A program made the translations under genes and the position numbers. Source: Shewanella sp. Choline-02u-19 (lineage in GTDB: Bacteria > Pseudomonadota > Gammaproteobacteria > Enterobacterales > Shewanellaceae). From it: 64,000 nt of DNA. Position 1 is the first letter of the stretch. The number at the start of each line of letters is the position of its first letter. The notes under the pieces are model-generated. The model was not told the origin of the DNA. It worked only from the letters and a program-made list of their open reading frames with translations, and did no database searches. Shown here one piece after another: positions 44,071-52,517 of the stretch. The DNA lies in assembly GCF_002836205.1 (NCBI RefSeq), contig NZ_PJBE01000013.1, positions 186,001-250,000 on the forward strand, in the 5' to 3' direction.

Positions 44071-44832
44071 ATGTCTATGTTTAAGTCGCTTATATTTAAA
44101 TCACTCATGTCATGCCTATTAATGTCACTTTTGTTAGCGAGTCATAATGCAAAAGCCGAAACTTGGGCATTTGAAGTTACCCCCTATTTATGGCTTGTTA
44201 ATCAGCAAGGTCAAACCGGTTATGTCGATGAAAATGGCATCCCTATCATCGTTGATATGGATATGTCATTTAGTGAGATATTTGAAAATCTAGACGGTGC
44301 AGTGTTATTGAATTTTCAAGCGAACAAAGGTAATTGGCAGTTTGGGATTGACTTGGTTTACATGAAACTTAAATATGATACCAAGACTGATTTTGCTTCA
44401 GCTGAACTGACAGCGAAGCAAAAAATGCTCGATATAGTGGTTGCTTACCGTTTTTCAAAGCAAGCTAATATCGAGTGGTATGCTTTTGCTGGTGCTCGGG
44501 TTATCGATATCAGTAATAAGTTGGAAGTCAGTTTTTTTGAACAGCGTCGTGAGCCAAGTTTTGGTGATGATTGGTATGATCCGCTTATTGGTATTAAAAA
44601 TAAGTGGAGCTTTAGTGACGGATTCTATCTTATAAGCCGTGCAGATGTAGCAGGTTTTGGCGTTGGTTCTGATTTCTCTTGGTCATTAAACTTAACCATG
44701 AATCAAGATTTATCAGAAAATTGGGCGCTGAAATATAGCTTTAGGTATATAGACGTTGATTATGATGATAACGATTTTATATTTGATATGGCATCTAGTG
44801 GTTTTGGCTTGGGGATCACTTACCAGTTTTAG
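44071..44832 (+). CDS. Outer-membrane beta-barrel protein, unknown function
   Basis: About 253 residues. A long signal peptide (MSMFKSLIFKSLMSCLLMSL, cut near HNAKA-ET) is followed by alternating polar and aromatic strands: WAFEVTPYLWLVNQQGQTG near 32, QFGIDLVYMKLKYD near 88, then WALKYSFRYIDVDYDDN near 221. It ends FGLGITYQF with the aromatic C-terminus expected for barrel insertion. About eight strands can be traced. Ligand unknown. The start could be 44071 or 44077; both have GGA-type ribosome sites. Confidence 0.8.
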   Translation: MSMFKSLIFKSLMSCLLMSLLLASHNAKAETWAFEVTPYLWLVNQQGQTGYVDENGIPIIVDMDMSFSEIFENLDGAVLLNFQANKGNWQFGIDLVYMKLKYDTKTDFASAELTAKQKMLDIVVAYRFSKQANIEWYAFAGARVIDISNKLEVSFFEQRREPSFGDDWYDPLIGIKNKWSFSDGFYLISRADVAGFGVGSDFSWSLNLTMNQDLSENWALKYSFRYIDVDYDDNDFIFDMASSGFGLGITYQF

Positions 44833-44852
44833 AGCTTTAAGAGATAGAAACC

Positions 44853-44871
44853 TAAACCAAATGTTGGTTTA
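44853..44871 (+). terminator. Hairpin after the barrel gene
   Basis: TAAACCAA-ATG-TTGGTTTA, with a wider AGGCTGCT ... AGCAGCCT pairing just beyond it (about 44874-44920). There is no T run, so the function as a terminator is uncertain. Confidence 0.45.
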
Positions 44872-44950
44872 ACTAGGCTGCTTAATAATCCAAATTGAAC
44901 CGTGGATCAGAGCAGCCTAACTATTTATTCATTCAGCCGATGTTGACCCT

Positions 44951-45178
44951 TTATAGAATGATTTCCATATCAAGTTCGATATCAGTACAACCCTTCTTGC
45001 AACGGATCCCTGAAACGGTTTTGTCTTGGCCTTTAACCGGTAACTTCATCTCTAGTACTTGCTTGCAAGTCTGACAAAGTACGGTATTTCCCTTGAACAC
45101 TCGCTTAATAAGATTCTTTTGCTCATTAAAAGATTTAGCTGTGGTGTCATTTATTACTGAGAAATCCATCTTTGCCAT
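44951..45178 (-). CDS. Small zinc-ribbon-like protein, unknown function
   Basis: 75 residues. A Cys-x2-Cys pair in VLCQTCKQVLEM near 34-37 and a Cys-x3-4-Cys pair in IRCKKGCTDIEL near 60 could bind zinc. The acidic end LDMEIIL is short. AAGGTGA lies six bases before the ATG, which supports the start. The protein is probably cytoplasmic. No named family recognised. Confidence 0.65.
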   Translation of the reverse strand: MAKMDFSVINDTTAKSFNEQKNLIKRVFKGNTVLCQTCKQVLEMKLPVKGQDKTVSGIRCKKGCTDIELDMEIIL

Positions 45179-45776
45179 CGGGCGTCACCTTAAGTATTTT
45201 GTTGGTATTGTTGATTGATAGTGCTTATTAGTAATGAGTATATCTAGGCAACAAGTAATGTGGAAGCGAAAGATACTATCTCTGTGCGCGCTCGGTGCCT
45301 ATATTTATGAGCGATTAATCTTTTACACGATTAAACAGAAATTTAGCTGTTAATTTTACGTTTTAGGTCGTGGAGTTTAGTCTTTGTACAAAATAGCGGC
45401 TGCCATCGCCCCTGAAATTGGGCCGCTTGATTATGCTTTTTATTGCAGTCAACATACTAAAGCCTTATTTGAATGTTCTAGGGCGCTGGATGCTCATGCT
45501 GGCAAGAATGAATGCCTTACAAGCATGATAATATCCGCTAAGCGTGCAGGCAGCTTTGCTGCTATCTTAGAGATGTTACTTGTCTTGTCTGGAATAAAAA
45601 GGCTTTCTAATCCATCTAGCTTCGTTCATCTAGTTTTGGGATGATGAATGTCTGCAAGATGTAACTGTCAGCGTGATTTATATTACGTATTTCATTTTCA
45701 TCAAATCTGTTTTTTGATCTTAATCACGATAGAATAGAACACCTTAAGCTAGGTATAGAATGACAGAGGCTAACGT
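45179..45776. other. Gap with one doubtful open frame
   Basis: About 600 bases before the DUF2496 gene. A frame of 86 codons (45384-45644) is the only candidate gene and is listed separately with low confidence. ATCAAA and TTTGAT arms at about 45700-45718 form a weak hairpin. Nothing else seen. Confidence 0.35.
45384..45644 (+). CDS. Doubtful small open frame
   Basis: 86 codons starting with TTG, with GGAG eight bases upstream. The composition is plausible (Ala/Leu-rich helix near 50-70, three Cys), but I recognise no family, signal peptide or membrane segment, and rare-start frames of this length arise by chance. It could also be a gene remnant. Confidence 0.25.
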   Translation: MYKIAAAIAPEIGPLDYAFYCSQHTKALFECSRALDAHAGKNECLTSMIISAKRAGSFAAILEMLLVLSGIKRLSNPSSFVHLVLG

Positions 45777-45941
45777 GTGAGTGATGGTAATAATGAATCA
45801 GGGTTGGCAGCTGCGCCAGCTGAAGTTAAATTGGCGGTGGACCTTATTTTCCTTTTAGAATCAAATAATATTGCACCTGAAGTTGCACTTGCAGCGCTAA
45901 AAATAGTGAGTGCAGATCTAGAAAGTAAGCTAACGGCTTAA
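45777..45941 (+). CDS. DUF2496 small protein (YbaM family)
   Basis: 54 residues, starting with GTG at 45777 and AGAGG seven bases before. The core APAEVKLAVDLIFLLESNNI and VALAALKIVSADLESKL matches the DUF2496/YbaM family of gammaproteobacteria almost throughout. Its function is unknown. It lies 72 bases before the DUF599 gene on the same strand and may be co-transcribed with it. Confidence 0.85.
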   Translation: MSDGNNESGLAAAPAEVKLAVDLIFLLESNNIAPEVALAALKIVSADLESKLTA

Positions 45942-46013
45942 TCTTGCTGCTACGCATGTCTCTGTTTAGTGAGGGGCGTTCTCTATTTTTCATTCAGTGC
46001 TCATGAGAGTGTT

Positions 46014-46736
46014 ATGACTATTTCTGTATTAGATGTTATTGCAATTATGACCTTTATTTTTAGTTGGGTCGGCTATGCCCACTTTGCTAAAAGTAAGGCT
46101 AAAACCACTAATTGTATTGCCCGTTGTTTGCATCAACATCGTATTCATTGGATGTATGAGTTGATCAGTCGAGAGATCCGAGTCGGTGAGGCTGCACTGC
46201 TAGCCAACCTAGAGCGTAATATCTCTTTTTTTGCTTCTACGACGATGTTAGTGCTTGCGGGTGTATTAACCCTCTTTGCTCAGGTTGAGCGGTTGGAAGT
46301 GATTATTGCAACGATCCCTTATGCAGCAGATCCTAATCATGCACTGGTGCAAGTCAAGTTGGGGGTGTTAACCTTTATCTTTATCATGGCCTTTTTCCAA
46401 TTTACTTGGTCGATGCGCCAATATGGATTTCTCAATGTGATGATTGGCGCCGCGCCTTATGATAAAGAGGGGCGTAATGAAAACCTACGTCGCTATGCAA
46501 AACAGATGGCAGTGGTGCAAGACCAAGCCGCTCACTCATATAATTACGGCTTACGCTGTTACTATTTTTCAATGGCAGCGCTGTGCTGGTTTTTTCACCC
46601 GTTACTGTTTATTGCCGCTAGCATATTTGTGGTGGTGACTTTGTACCGACGTGAATTCAAATCAAAAGCCGTATTGGCGATTACCGAAGGCCAAGAGTTG
46701 CTCAAAGCGGAGCGTCAGATTAAGTATCAATCGTAA
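46014..46736 (+). CDS. DUF599 membrane protein
   Basis: 240 residues from the ATG at 46014; the longer frame from 45969 adds 15 residues that precede no ribosome site. Membrane helices lie near 5-24, 70-92, 108-132 and 190-222. DUF599-like stretches are RIHWMYELISREIRVGEAAL and NLERNISFFASTTMLVLAGV near 57-76. Function unknown. Its last 17 bases overlap the end of the convergent ABC1 kinase gene. Confidence 0.85.
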   Translation: MTISVLDVIAIMTFIFSWVGYAHFAKSKAKTTNCIARCLHQHRIHWMYELISREIRVGEAALLANLERNISFFASTTMLVLAGVLTLFAQVERLEVIIATIPYAADPNHALVQVKLGVLTFIFIMAFFQFTWSMRQYGFLNVMIGAAPYDKEGRNENLRRYAKQMAVVQDQAAHSYNYGLRCYYFSMAALCWFFHPLLFIAASIFVVVTLYRREFKSKAVLAITEGQELLKAERQIKYQS

Positions 46737-48069
46737 AAGGGGATGCCTGTAACTGTGCTTCGAACAACTGCTTTACGTTGACCTTAGCGCCTATTTTTGA
46801 TGCTAGTAAATACAAGCCTGCTAGCTTTCTGTGAATAAATATCGCATCTGCTGGTGGGCTATGCCATTCGTTACGATCCATGCTCATTGCCATGCCTGCC
46901 TGCTTTATTCTTTTCGCTAATGTATTGTCACTAAAATCATAATCCCCTTCAAAGCGTAATGGCTCACAAGCTAGATAGAAGATATCTAACACCAGAGACT
47001 TTTGCTCTTTAGTTATCGCGTCTTGGAAAAAACCGATATTTTGAGCCGCATTTTCCATCGTTTTTCTGTCGTTAATAATACTGGCAGCCATAAGCTGCTT
47101 ATATTGATCAGATAGCGCGCTTGGAATTGCACGGGTAGCACCAAAATCAAGCAGTACTAATTTGTCAGACTCAGCTTGGTATTGGTAGTTGGCAAAATTG
47201 GGATCTGTTTGCATGAGCTTGAAAGCAAATAGCTCTTTAAAGAATAGTTTCAGTAGTCTTGTGGCGATATTGTTTCTGGTCACTTGCTCTAGCGTATTGA
47301 TGGACTCAATACTTTGTCCATCGATAAACTCCATCACTAAAATATTTTGATTACAAAGTACTGGATAGGTAGTAGGAACAATAAATTCATCCGCATTTAT
47401 CTCATTGTTGGCAATATGAGATTGAAAACGCTGCAACATGGAGAGTTCATTTTGATAGTCGGCTTCGACATGAAGTTGTTTTTTTGCTTCAGCTAACAGT
47501 TGGTCAAACTGAACGTTACTCGGGATAAGCTTAGACAATTTAAGTATCGCAGCAACATTGTCGATATCACTGTCAATACTATTACGGATCCCTGGATATT
47601 GCAGTTTGACTGCCAGTTTTTCGCCTGATGCTAACGTGGCTAAATGCACTTGACCAATTGATGCCGCTGCAAAAGGGTTAAGTTCAAAATGGGCGAAAGG
47701 GTCTAGCCAATCGTTCCCCCAGTTTGTTTTTAATAAAGTGACCAATTGTTTGTGCGGCATCGCCTTAGCGTCAGAGCGCAGTCGTGACAGAATATCACTC
47801 AACTCTTTTGGTAATAGCTCACCAGAGTCCATCGACAGCATTTGACCTACCTTCATCGCAGCGCCACGAAGTTCGGCAAGTTTGTCTGCCATATGAGTAA
47901 TGTTACTGGGGGTCATCACTAATTCATTTAACGACGGCTTCTGACCTTGGCTAAGCCTTTTAGCCCCCTCTACTAATACGTTACCAGCAAGGCGAGATGC
48001 TAGCCCTCCTAAGGAGGATAATCGGGATAAGCGACTGGTAGGGACTTTAGCTGTTTGTTTATGCTTCAT
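46720..48069 (-). CDS. ABC1/UbiB-family atypical kinase
   Basis: 449 residues. The family motifs are visible: LRGAAMKVGQMLSMD near 70 (the KxGQ motif), the Ala-rich nucleotide loop NPFAAASIGQVHLA near 130, LAVKLQYPGI near 152, VMEFIDGQS near 232, the catalytic-loop-like QTDPNFANYQYQ near 277 and LLDFGATR near 296. ABC1 proteins control ubiquinone production or lipid handling; the usual ubiB lies in the ubiE-ubiJ-ubiB operon, so this is a second member. It overlaps the convergent DUF599 gene by 17 bases. Confidence 0.9.
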   Translation of the reverse strand: MKHKQTAKVPTSRLSRLSSLGGLASRLAGNVLVEGAKRLSQGQKPSLNELVMTPSNITHMADKLAELRGAAMKVGQMLSMDSGELLPKELSDILSRLRSDAKAMPHKQLVTLLKTNWGNDWLDPFAHFELNPFAAASIGQVHLATLASGEKLAVKLQYPGIRNSIDSDIDNVAAILKLSKLIPSNVQFDQLLAEAKKQLHVEADYQNELSMLQRFQSHIANNEINADEFIVPTTYPVLCNQNILVMEFIDGQSIESINTLEQVTRNNIATRLLKLFFKELFAFKLMQTDPNFANYQYQAESDKLVLLDFGATRAIPSALSDQYKQLMAASIINDRKTMENAAQNIGFFQDAITKEQKSLVLDIFYLACEPLRFEGDYDFSDNTLAKRIKQAGMAMSMDRNEWHSPPADAIFIHRKLAGLYLLASKIGAKVNVKQLFEAQLQASPFTIDT

Positions 48070-48282
48070 TGTACTTAACCTTAGTCTCTGACAGTAAGCA
48101 GATAGTAGTGATAGCGTTAGTGAGGTCGTTAATATTATTTGATGCTAAAGCAATACGTTAGAAAGTAAATATGGATCAGCTCGAGAGGGGGTAATTTATA
48201 ATCCTGTTAATCGTCGCTTTCTCATTTTTCTCGGATGTATTACCATTGCCGCCATTTTGGACATTCGGTAGGGCAGTAGATT

Positions 48283-49656
48283 TTGCAGACATTGGCACAG
48301 TTAACATCAGGCGAGTTAAAAGGCATTAAACGATTAACCCTTTCAGAGAATTTGACCGTATTTCCTGAGGCTATTTTTTCGCTCGCAGATACCTTAGAGG
48401 TGTTAGATCTCTCTGATAATCAGTTAACTGAACTTCCCAATGATTTTGCTCGATTACAGCAATTGAAACGGTTGTTCCTCACCAATAATAAGTTTGAACA
48501 GATCCCTACAGTGATAGCGGCTTGTCCTCGTTTAGAGATGATAAGCTTTAAATCTAATAAACTAAGAGCCGTAGCGCAAGGTGCATTGCCTTTGCAAACT
48601 CGCTGGTTGATATTGACTGACAATCAAATAACATCGTTACCTGACGATATGGGGTCGTTACATCAATTACAAAAATTAGCACTTGCGGGCAATAAGTTAA
48701 GTGCTTTACCGGCCAGTATGGCTAATTGCAGCCATTTAGCGTTAGCGCGAATATCTGCGAATCATTTCACGCAGTTTCCTGATTGGTTGTTTCAATTACC
48801 AAAGCTTGCTTGGTTAGCGTTATCAGGAAATCCGCTGACCAAAGAGGGTGAGGGTGCACCTATAAGCGCTAAGCTGCAATCGCAGCCGATGCAAACCGTC
48901 GCATTAACCGATATCCAATTGGGTCAAGTGATTGGTCAAGGAGCCTCAGGTGTCATTTATAGTGCCAAATGGTTAAAGCAACCAGAGTCACTCTATGGTT
49001 GCGATCTCAATATTGCAGTGAAGCTCTTTAAAGGTGAGGTAACAAGCGATGGTTACCCAAGTGATGAGCTTGCGTGTTGTTTACAATCTGGGACCCATCA
49101 CAATCTTATTAAGGTTGTCGCTCAAATCAATCAAGCTGACCAACTTGGACTGGTGATGGAACTCATTCCGAGCTCATTTGCTAACTTAGGTTTACCGCCA
49201 TCGCTAGATACGTGCACCAGAGACACTTTTGTTAACGGCGAAGAGCTTGGATTGCAGCAGGTGTTATTAGTGCTGACTCAAATGGCTGACACCATGACCC
49301 ATCTACATCAAAATGGCGTAAGTCATGGTGATGTGTATGCGCATAATACGATGATTAATCTTGAAGGCTCAATGCTATTTGGTGATTTCGGTGCATCGTC
49401 AAATTTGAATTTGTTGCCAGAATTACAAAAAGAAGCGATGGAGAGTATCGAAATTAGAGCGTTGGGATGTTTAATCGATGATCTCGTTGAAAACAGACTA
49501 CAACCAAGAGCGGAACAACTTGATTTAGTTGCCGGATTGAAGCAAATGAGTGAAGATTGTCTACAGATGGATTTGGCATTACGCCCACGTTTTAGTGATA
49601 TGCTAGCATCGCTTAACGCCCTCCAAAATAAGCTCACTGCAGCAATGGTTAGCTAA
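48283..49656 (+). CDS. Leucine-rich-repeat protein kinase
   Basis: 457 residues. The N-terminal part (about 15-190) has seven or eight LRR units such as LEVLDLSDNQLTELPNDF and LQKLALAGNKLSALPASM. The C-terminal part (about 205-450) is a Hanks-type kinase: glycine loop IGQGASGVIYSAKW near 222, the lysine in IAVKLFKG near 247, catalytic loop GVSHGDVYAHNTMIN near 345, and FGDFGAS near 366. All catalytic residues look present. No membrane segment or signal peptide is seen, so it should be cytoplasmic. The start is probably TTG at 48283, with AGGG nine bases before. It is divergent from the ABC1 kinase gene. Confidence 0.9.
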   Translation: MQTLAQLTSGELKGIKRLTLSENLTVFPEAIFSLADTLEVLDLSDNQLTELPNDFARLQQLKRLFLTNNKFEQIPTVIAACPRLEMISFKSNKLRAVAQGALPLQTRWLILTDNQITSLPDDMGSLHQLQKLALAGNKLSALPASMANCSHLALARISANHFTQFPDWLFQLPKLAWLALSGNPLTKEGEGAPISAKLQSQPMQTVALTDIQLGQVIGQGASGVIYSAKWLKQPESLYGCDLNIAVKLFKGEVTSDGYPSDELACCLQSGTHHNLIKVVAQINQADQLGLVMELIPSSFANLGLPPSLDTCTRDTFVNGEELGLQQVLLVLTQMADTMTHLHQNGVSHGDVYAHNTMINLEGSMLFGDFGASSNLNLLPELQKEAMESIEIRALGCLIDDLVENRLQPRAEQLDLVAGLKQMSEDCLQMDLALRPRFSDMLASLNALQNKLTAAMVS

Positions 49657-49670
49657 AGTCAAAATCTCTA

Positions 49671-49698
49671 CTCCATAGACGGGTGATGGTCTATGGAG
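49671..49698. terminator. Terminator between LRR kinase and DUF3300 genes
   Basis: A perfect ten-pair stem, CTCCATAGAC / GTCTATGGAG, with an eight-base loop, followed by TTGTTT on the plus strand. It sits between two convergent genes. Confidence 0.75.
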
Positions 49699-49709
49699 TT
49701 GTTTCGGTC

Positions 49710-50927
49710 TTAATTCCTATCTCTTTTCTGCTGATGATGATTCGCCTTTGAGTTGTTATTACCCTGTTTGTGGTGGCCGCTTCGCTGGTTTGTTGCTGGC
49801 TGACGGCTCTTAGCTTGTTGATGACTTTTAACAGGCTGACGGCTCTTAACTTGTTGATGACTTTTAACAGGCTGATGGCTCTTAGTTTGTTGATGGCTCT
49901 TAACCTGTTGATGGCTTTTAACCGGTCTGCCATTTGCATAGTGAGTATTACGCTGAGTGGGTTGCTGTTTTAATTTGTTAGCAAACTGCATCTCACGGCT
50001 TTTGTTCACATGATGCGTTTTTTGACCTCTAATTACCTTACTGTGTGCACGGCTCGGACTATGCCTGTTGTACTTGTGTTTCAATGCATTATTACTATAG
50101 GCGACGCCGCGTCGATGTTGCGGCTTATGTGCCCAACGCTTTGCACCGTGACTGGTTACAATACGACCATGATGGCGGTAGTGGCGTGAGTTCTTATGAT
50201 GCACCACTACGACCTGGTGTCTGCTCCATTGAAACGCACTGAAATAGTAGTTGAAACTAATATGCACGCCACTATGCCAGTAGAAATGGCCATAGCTAGG
50301 CCTTATATAACCAGGATACATTGCCCAATAAACGGGTGGATAGTTATACCAAGACCAAGCGCCATAGACGACTCTTGGATCATAATAGGGGACGTAAACA
50401 ACTTCCTTTCTAACCGGCTCAATAACGATTTGGTTATTGACGCGAGTCACCTGCATATTTTGCATATCATCAAGGTTATTGGCATTATCCGCTTGCAGGC
50501 GTAAGGCTTGAATACTGGCCAGCACTTGGGCTTCATTCTGTAAAAACGCTTCGCCTAGTGATTGAGTCCACTGCAGATCATCACTCAACTTTTGTAACAC
50601 GGTAGGGAAAGCGACTAAGGCTGTCACACTCGGATCCCATTGCATTGCTTCTGCGTTGTTTACTTGATTTTCAGTACTGAGTTGTTGATTTTTCTGCTGC
50701 CATCGCTGCGCTTCTACCACTTCTAAAGGGTAGGTTGCCGCAATCAAAATATGGGTCAGTAAACTGTCTGGATAGAGTGCAATGGGGGCTAGCATTTGTG
50801 CCAACTCGCCCTCGCTCAGTTGAGTCTGTATCGTACTATCATAATCTTGTGCGCAGACGCTCGTCGGCGTTATCCATTGCAACAGGATAACCAGAGACAA
50901 GCCACAGCATTGTTTGAAAATGTTCAT
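49710..50927 (-). CDS. DUF3300 envelope protein with basic repeat tail
   Basis: 405 residues. A signal peptide (about 1-26) precedes the DUF3300 domain (about 38-250) with LAPIALYPDSLLTHILIAAT near 46, MQWDPSVTALVAFP near 95 and VVYVPYYDPRVVYGAW near 177. A Tyr/Trp/His-rich stretch follows. The last 150 residues are very basic and rich in His, Lys, Gln and Ser, with seven hexapeptides of the form (V/T/A)KS(H/R)Q(Q/P) near 338-380. The function of DUF3300 is unknown. Its promoter carries the same direct-repeat box as the nearby two-component operon. Confidence 0.88.
   Translation of the reverse strand: MNIFKQCCGLSLVILLQWITPTSVCAQDYDSTIQTQLSEGELAQMLAPIALYPDSLLTHILIAATYPLEVVEAQRWQQKNQQLSTENQVNNAEAMQWDPSVTALVAFPTVLQKLSDDLQWTQSLGEAFLQNEAQVLASIQALRLQADNANNLDDMQNMQVTRVNNQIVIEPVRKEVVYVPYYDPRVVYGAWSWYNYPPVYWAMYPGYIRPSYGHFYWHSGVHISFNYYFSAFQWSRHQVVVVHHKNSRHYRHHGRIVTSHGAKRWAHKPQHRRGVAYSNNALKHKYNRHSPSRAHSKVIRGQKTHHVNKSREMQFANKLKQQPTQRNTHYANGRPVKSHQQVKSHQQTKSHQPVKSHQQVKSRQPVKSHQQAKSRQPATNQRSGHHKQGNNNSKANHHQQKRDRN
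49798..49925. repeat. 36-base tandem repeats in the DUF3300 gene
   Basis: Units beginning GGCTGA at 49798, 49834 and 49870 are exactly 36 bases apart, and each is built of two 18-base halves coding for six residues. They encode the KSHQQ-type hexapeptides and are a likely site of length variation by slippage. Confidence 0.85.
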
Positions 50928-50959
50928 ATGCTTTCCTATCGATAATTGACGATGTGGTT

Positions 50960-50992
50960 ATTATAGGAAGGCTAAGATGAACATAAGCTGAA
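50960..50992 (-). promoter_or_regulatory. Direct-repeat regulator box and -10 of the DUF3300 gene
   Basis: On the minus strand TTCAGCTTATGTTCA (50992 to 50978) is followed after 12 bases by a perfect TATAAT (50965 to 50960). Two TTCA repeats 11 bases apart, 12 bases from a -10 element, are the layout used by PhoP- and PmrA-like activators. Very similar boxes lie in front of the two-component operon and the anchored-protein gene. Confidence 0.7.
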
Positions 50993-51030
50993 AGTAGAAA
51001 AACAGCGGTTATAGGCTGGTGTTGTTATAT

Positions 51031-52515
51031 TTAGTGTTTGAAAATAATGGTAAAAGAGGCGCCTCCTAACCGTTGAGATTGACTAATGGATAGCTGACCA
51101 TGGTAGCTATCGACCAAATCACGCACTATGGCTAATCCGATCCCGTGGCCCATTTTGTAAGAGTCGGCCCGAATCCCGCGCTCAAATATTTGCGCTTGTA
51201 GGGTTTCATTTACGCCACTTCCGTCATCTTCCACTTGCAGCACTAGCGCCGCCCCATTCTGAGTGATGCTGAGCAGTACAGTGCTCGCCGCTGCTTTACA
51301 GGCATTGTCCAGTACATTACCCAAAATCTCAGAAAGATCAGCTTCATCACCCTTAAAAATGGCCTCACGGTCAACGTTTTGCTTAATGGTGATGAGTGGT
51401 TGGCAGTATATTTTGGGTAGGTTTCGGACCAGTTTATCTGAAATGTTAACCACGGGGATTCCAAGATGCCAAGCACTGCCGGCAGCCGATTGAGCACGTT
51501 TCAGTTGGTGGCCAATAATACGGTTTATGTGAGTGACTTGCTCAAATGACTCAGGGCTTAAATCGGTCTGACTTTGAATAACGGCTAGCGGCGTTTTAAG
51601 GCTATGAGCAAGGTCTGCTAATGCATTTCGGTAACGTTTACGTTGATTTTGTTCGGTGCTTAGCAAGGTGTTTAATTGCAGTGCAACAGCTTGAAGTTCC
51701 GTTGGGTAACGATCAGAAAGCTGATTTGCTTTGCCATTTTCGATGGCACTGAGCTCGGTTTCTAAACTTGAAAGCGGCTTTAACGTCCACCATAGCCAAG
51801 TCATCTGTATGGCAAGCAATAAGCCCATAAGGATCATTAACCAGCGCCAAAGTTGCTGAGTAAATTGATCTACCTGTTGTTGAAACTCTGTTTGATCTTT
51901 AATGATATGAATGGTGATCGGGAATCGACTATTTAAGTGCTGACTTTCACTGTTTATTGCAGTTGGTAGTTCGAAACTGACACTAAAGCTGTATATCAGG
52001 TGTGGTTGGCCATTGAGCTCTATTTCACTGAATTGGCCTTGCCCTTTATTCGGTATAGGCAGCTGATTTGGCAGTTCTATACCCAGTAATGAGTCTGAGC
52101 GCCAAGCGATTGTTTGAGTGTCTTTTGAAGTGATATTGGTGCCGTTTAATGGTGTTGCTGATGGCGATGTTTCAATAATTTTTGCATTAAAGGCTGTACG
52201 ACTCTTGCTCTTAAGCACTGATGTATTTGGAGTGCTAATGGCGGCATATAGGCCTGATTGAATAACGTTGAATTGGTTTTCGAGTAGTACTTCAGGCATC
52301 AATACGCCGTCACTGCTCACTTCTGTAACGGCTAAAATAGCGTAAACATAGGCTTTCAGCTCATTCATTGATGCGCTTTTTACTTGTTGTTTAAAGGCAT
52401 CATTGAGGGTGAAACCAATCAAGGGCATCAATATTAAAATAAGCAGCAGCGCACTCACAATTAGCCTAGCTTTGAGCGAGTGCATGACTTTGGGTAACCG
52501 CCTTACTGAGAGCAT
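51031..52515 (-). CDS. PhoQ-like sensor histidine kinase
   Basis: 494 residues, inner membrane. Membrane helices near 17-36 and 224-245 enclose a large periplasmic sensor of roughly 185 residues. A HAMP-like segment (about 246-295) follows. The dimerisation/phosphoacceptor helix has LADLAHSLKTPLAV near 305, with the His to be phosphorylated. The ATP-binding lid shows the N box LGNVLDNACKAA near 399 and glycine boxes DDGSGV and GHGIGLAIV. The H-box form AHSLKTPL is that of PhoQ. The signal is unknown; Mg, pH or peptides are possible by family. It begins two bases after the regulator gene. Confidence 0.92.
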   Translation of the reverse strand: MLSVRRLPKVMHSLKARLIVSALLLILILMPLIGFTLNDAFKQQVKSASMNELKAYVYAILAVTEVSSDGVLMPEVLLENQFNVIQSGLYAAISTPNTSVLKSKSRTAFNAKIIETSPSATPLNGTNITSKDTQTIAWRSDSLLGIELPNQLPIPNKGQGQFSEIELNGQPHLIYSFSVSFELPTAINSESQHLNSRFPITIHIIKDQTEFQQQVDQFTQQLWRWLMILMGLLLAIQMTWLWWTLKPLSSLETELSAIENGKANQLSDRYPTELQAVALQLNTLLSTEQNQRKRYRNALADLAHSLKTPLAVIQSQTDLSPESFEQVTHINRIIGHQLKRAQSAAGSAWHLGIPVVNISDKLVRNLPKIYCQPLITIKQNVDREAIFKGDEADLSEILGNVLDNACKAAASTVLLSITQNGAALVLQVEDDGSGVNETLQAQIFERGIRADSYKMGHGIGLAIVRDLVDSYHGQLSISQSQRLGGASFTIIFKH

Positions 52516-52517
52516 GG

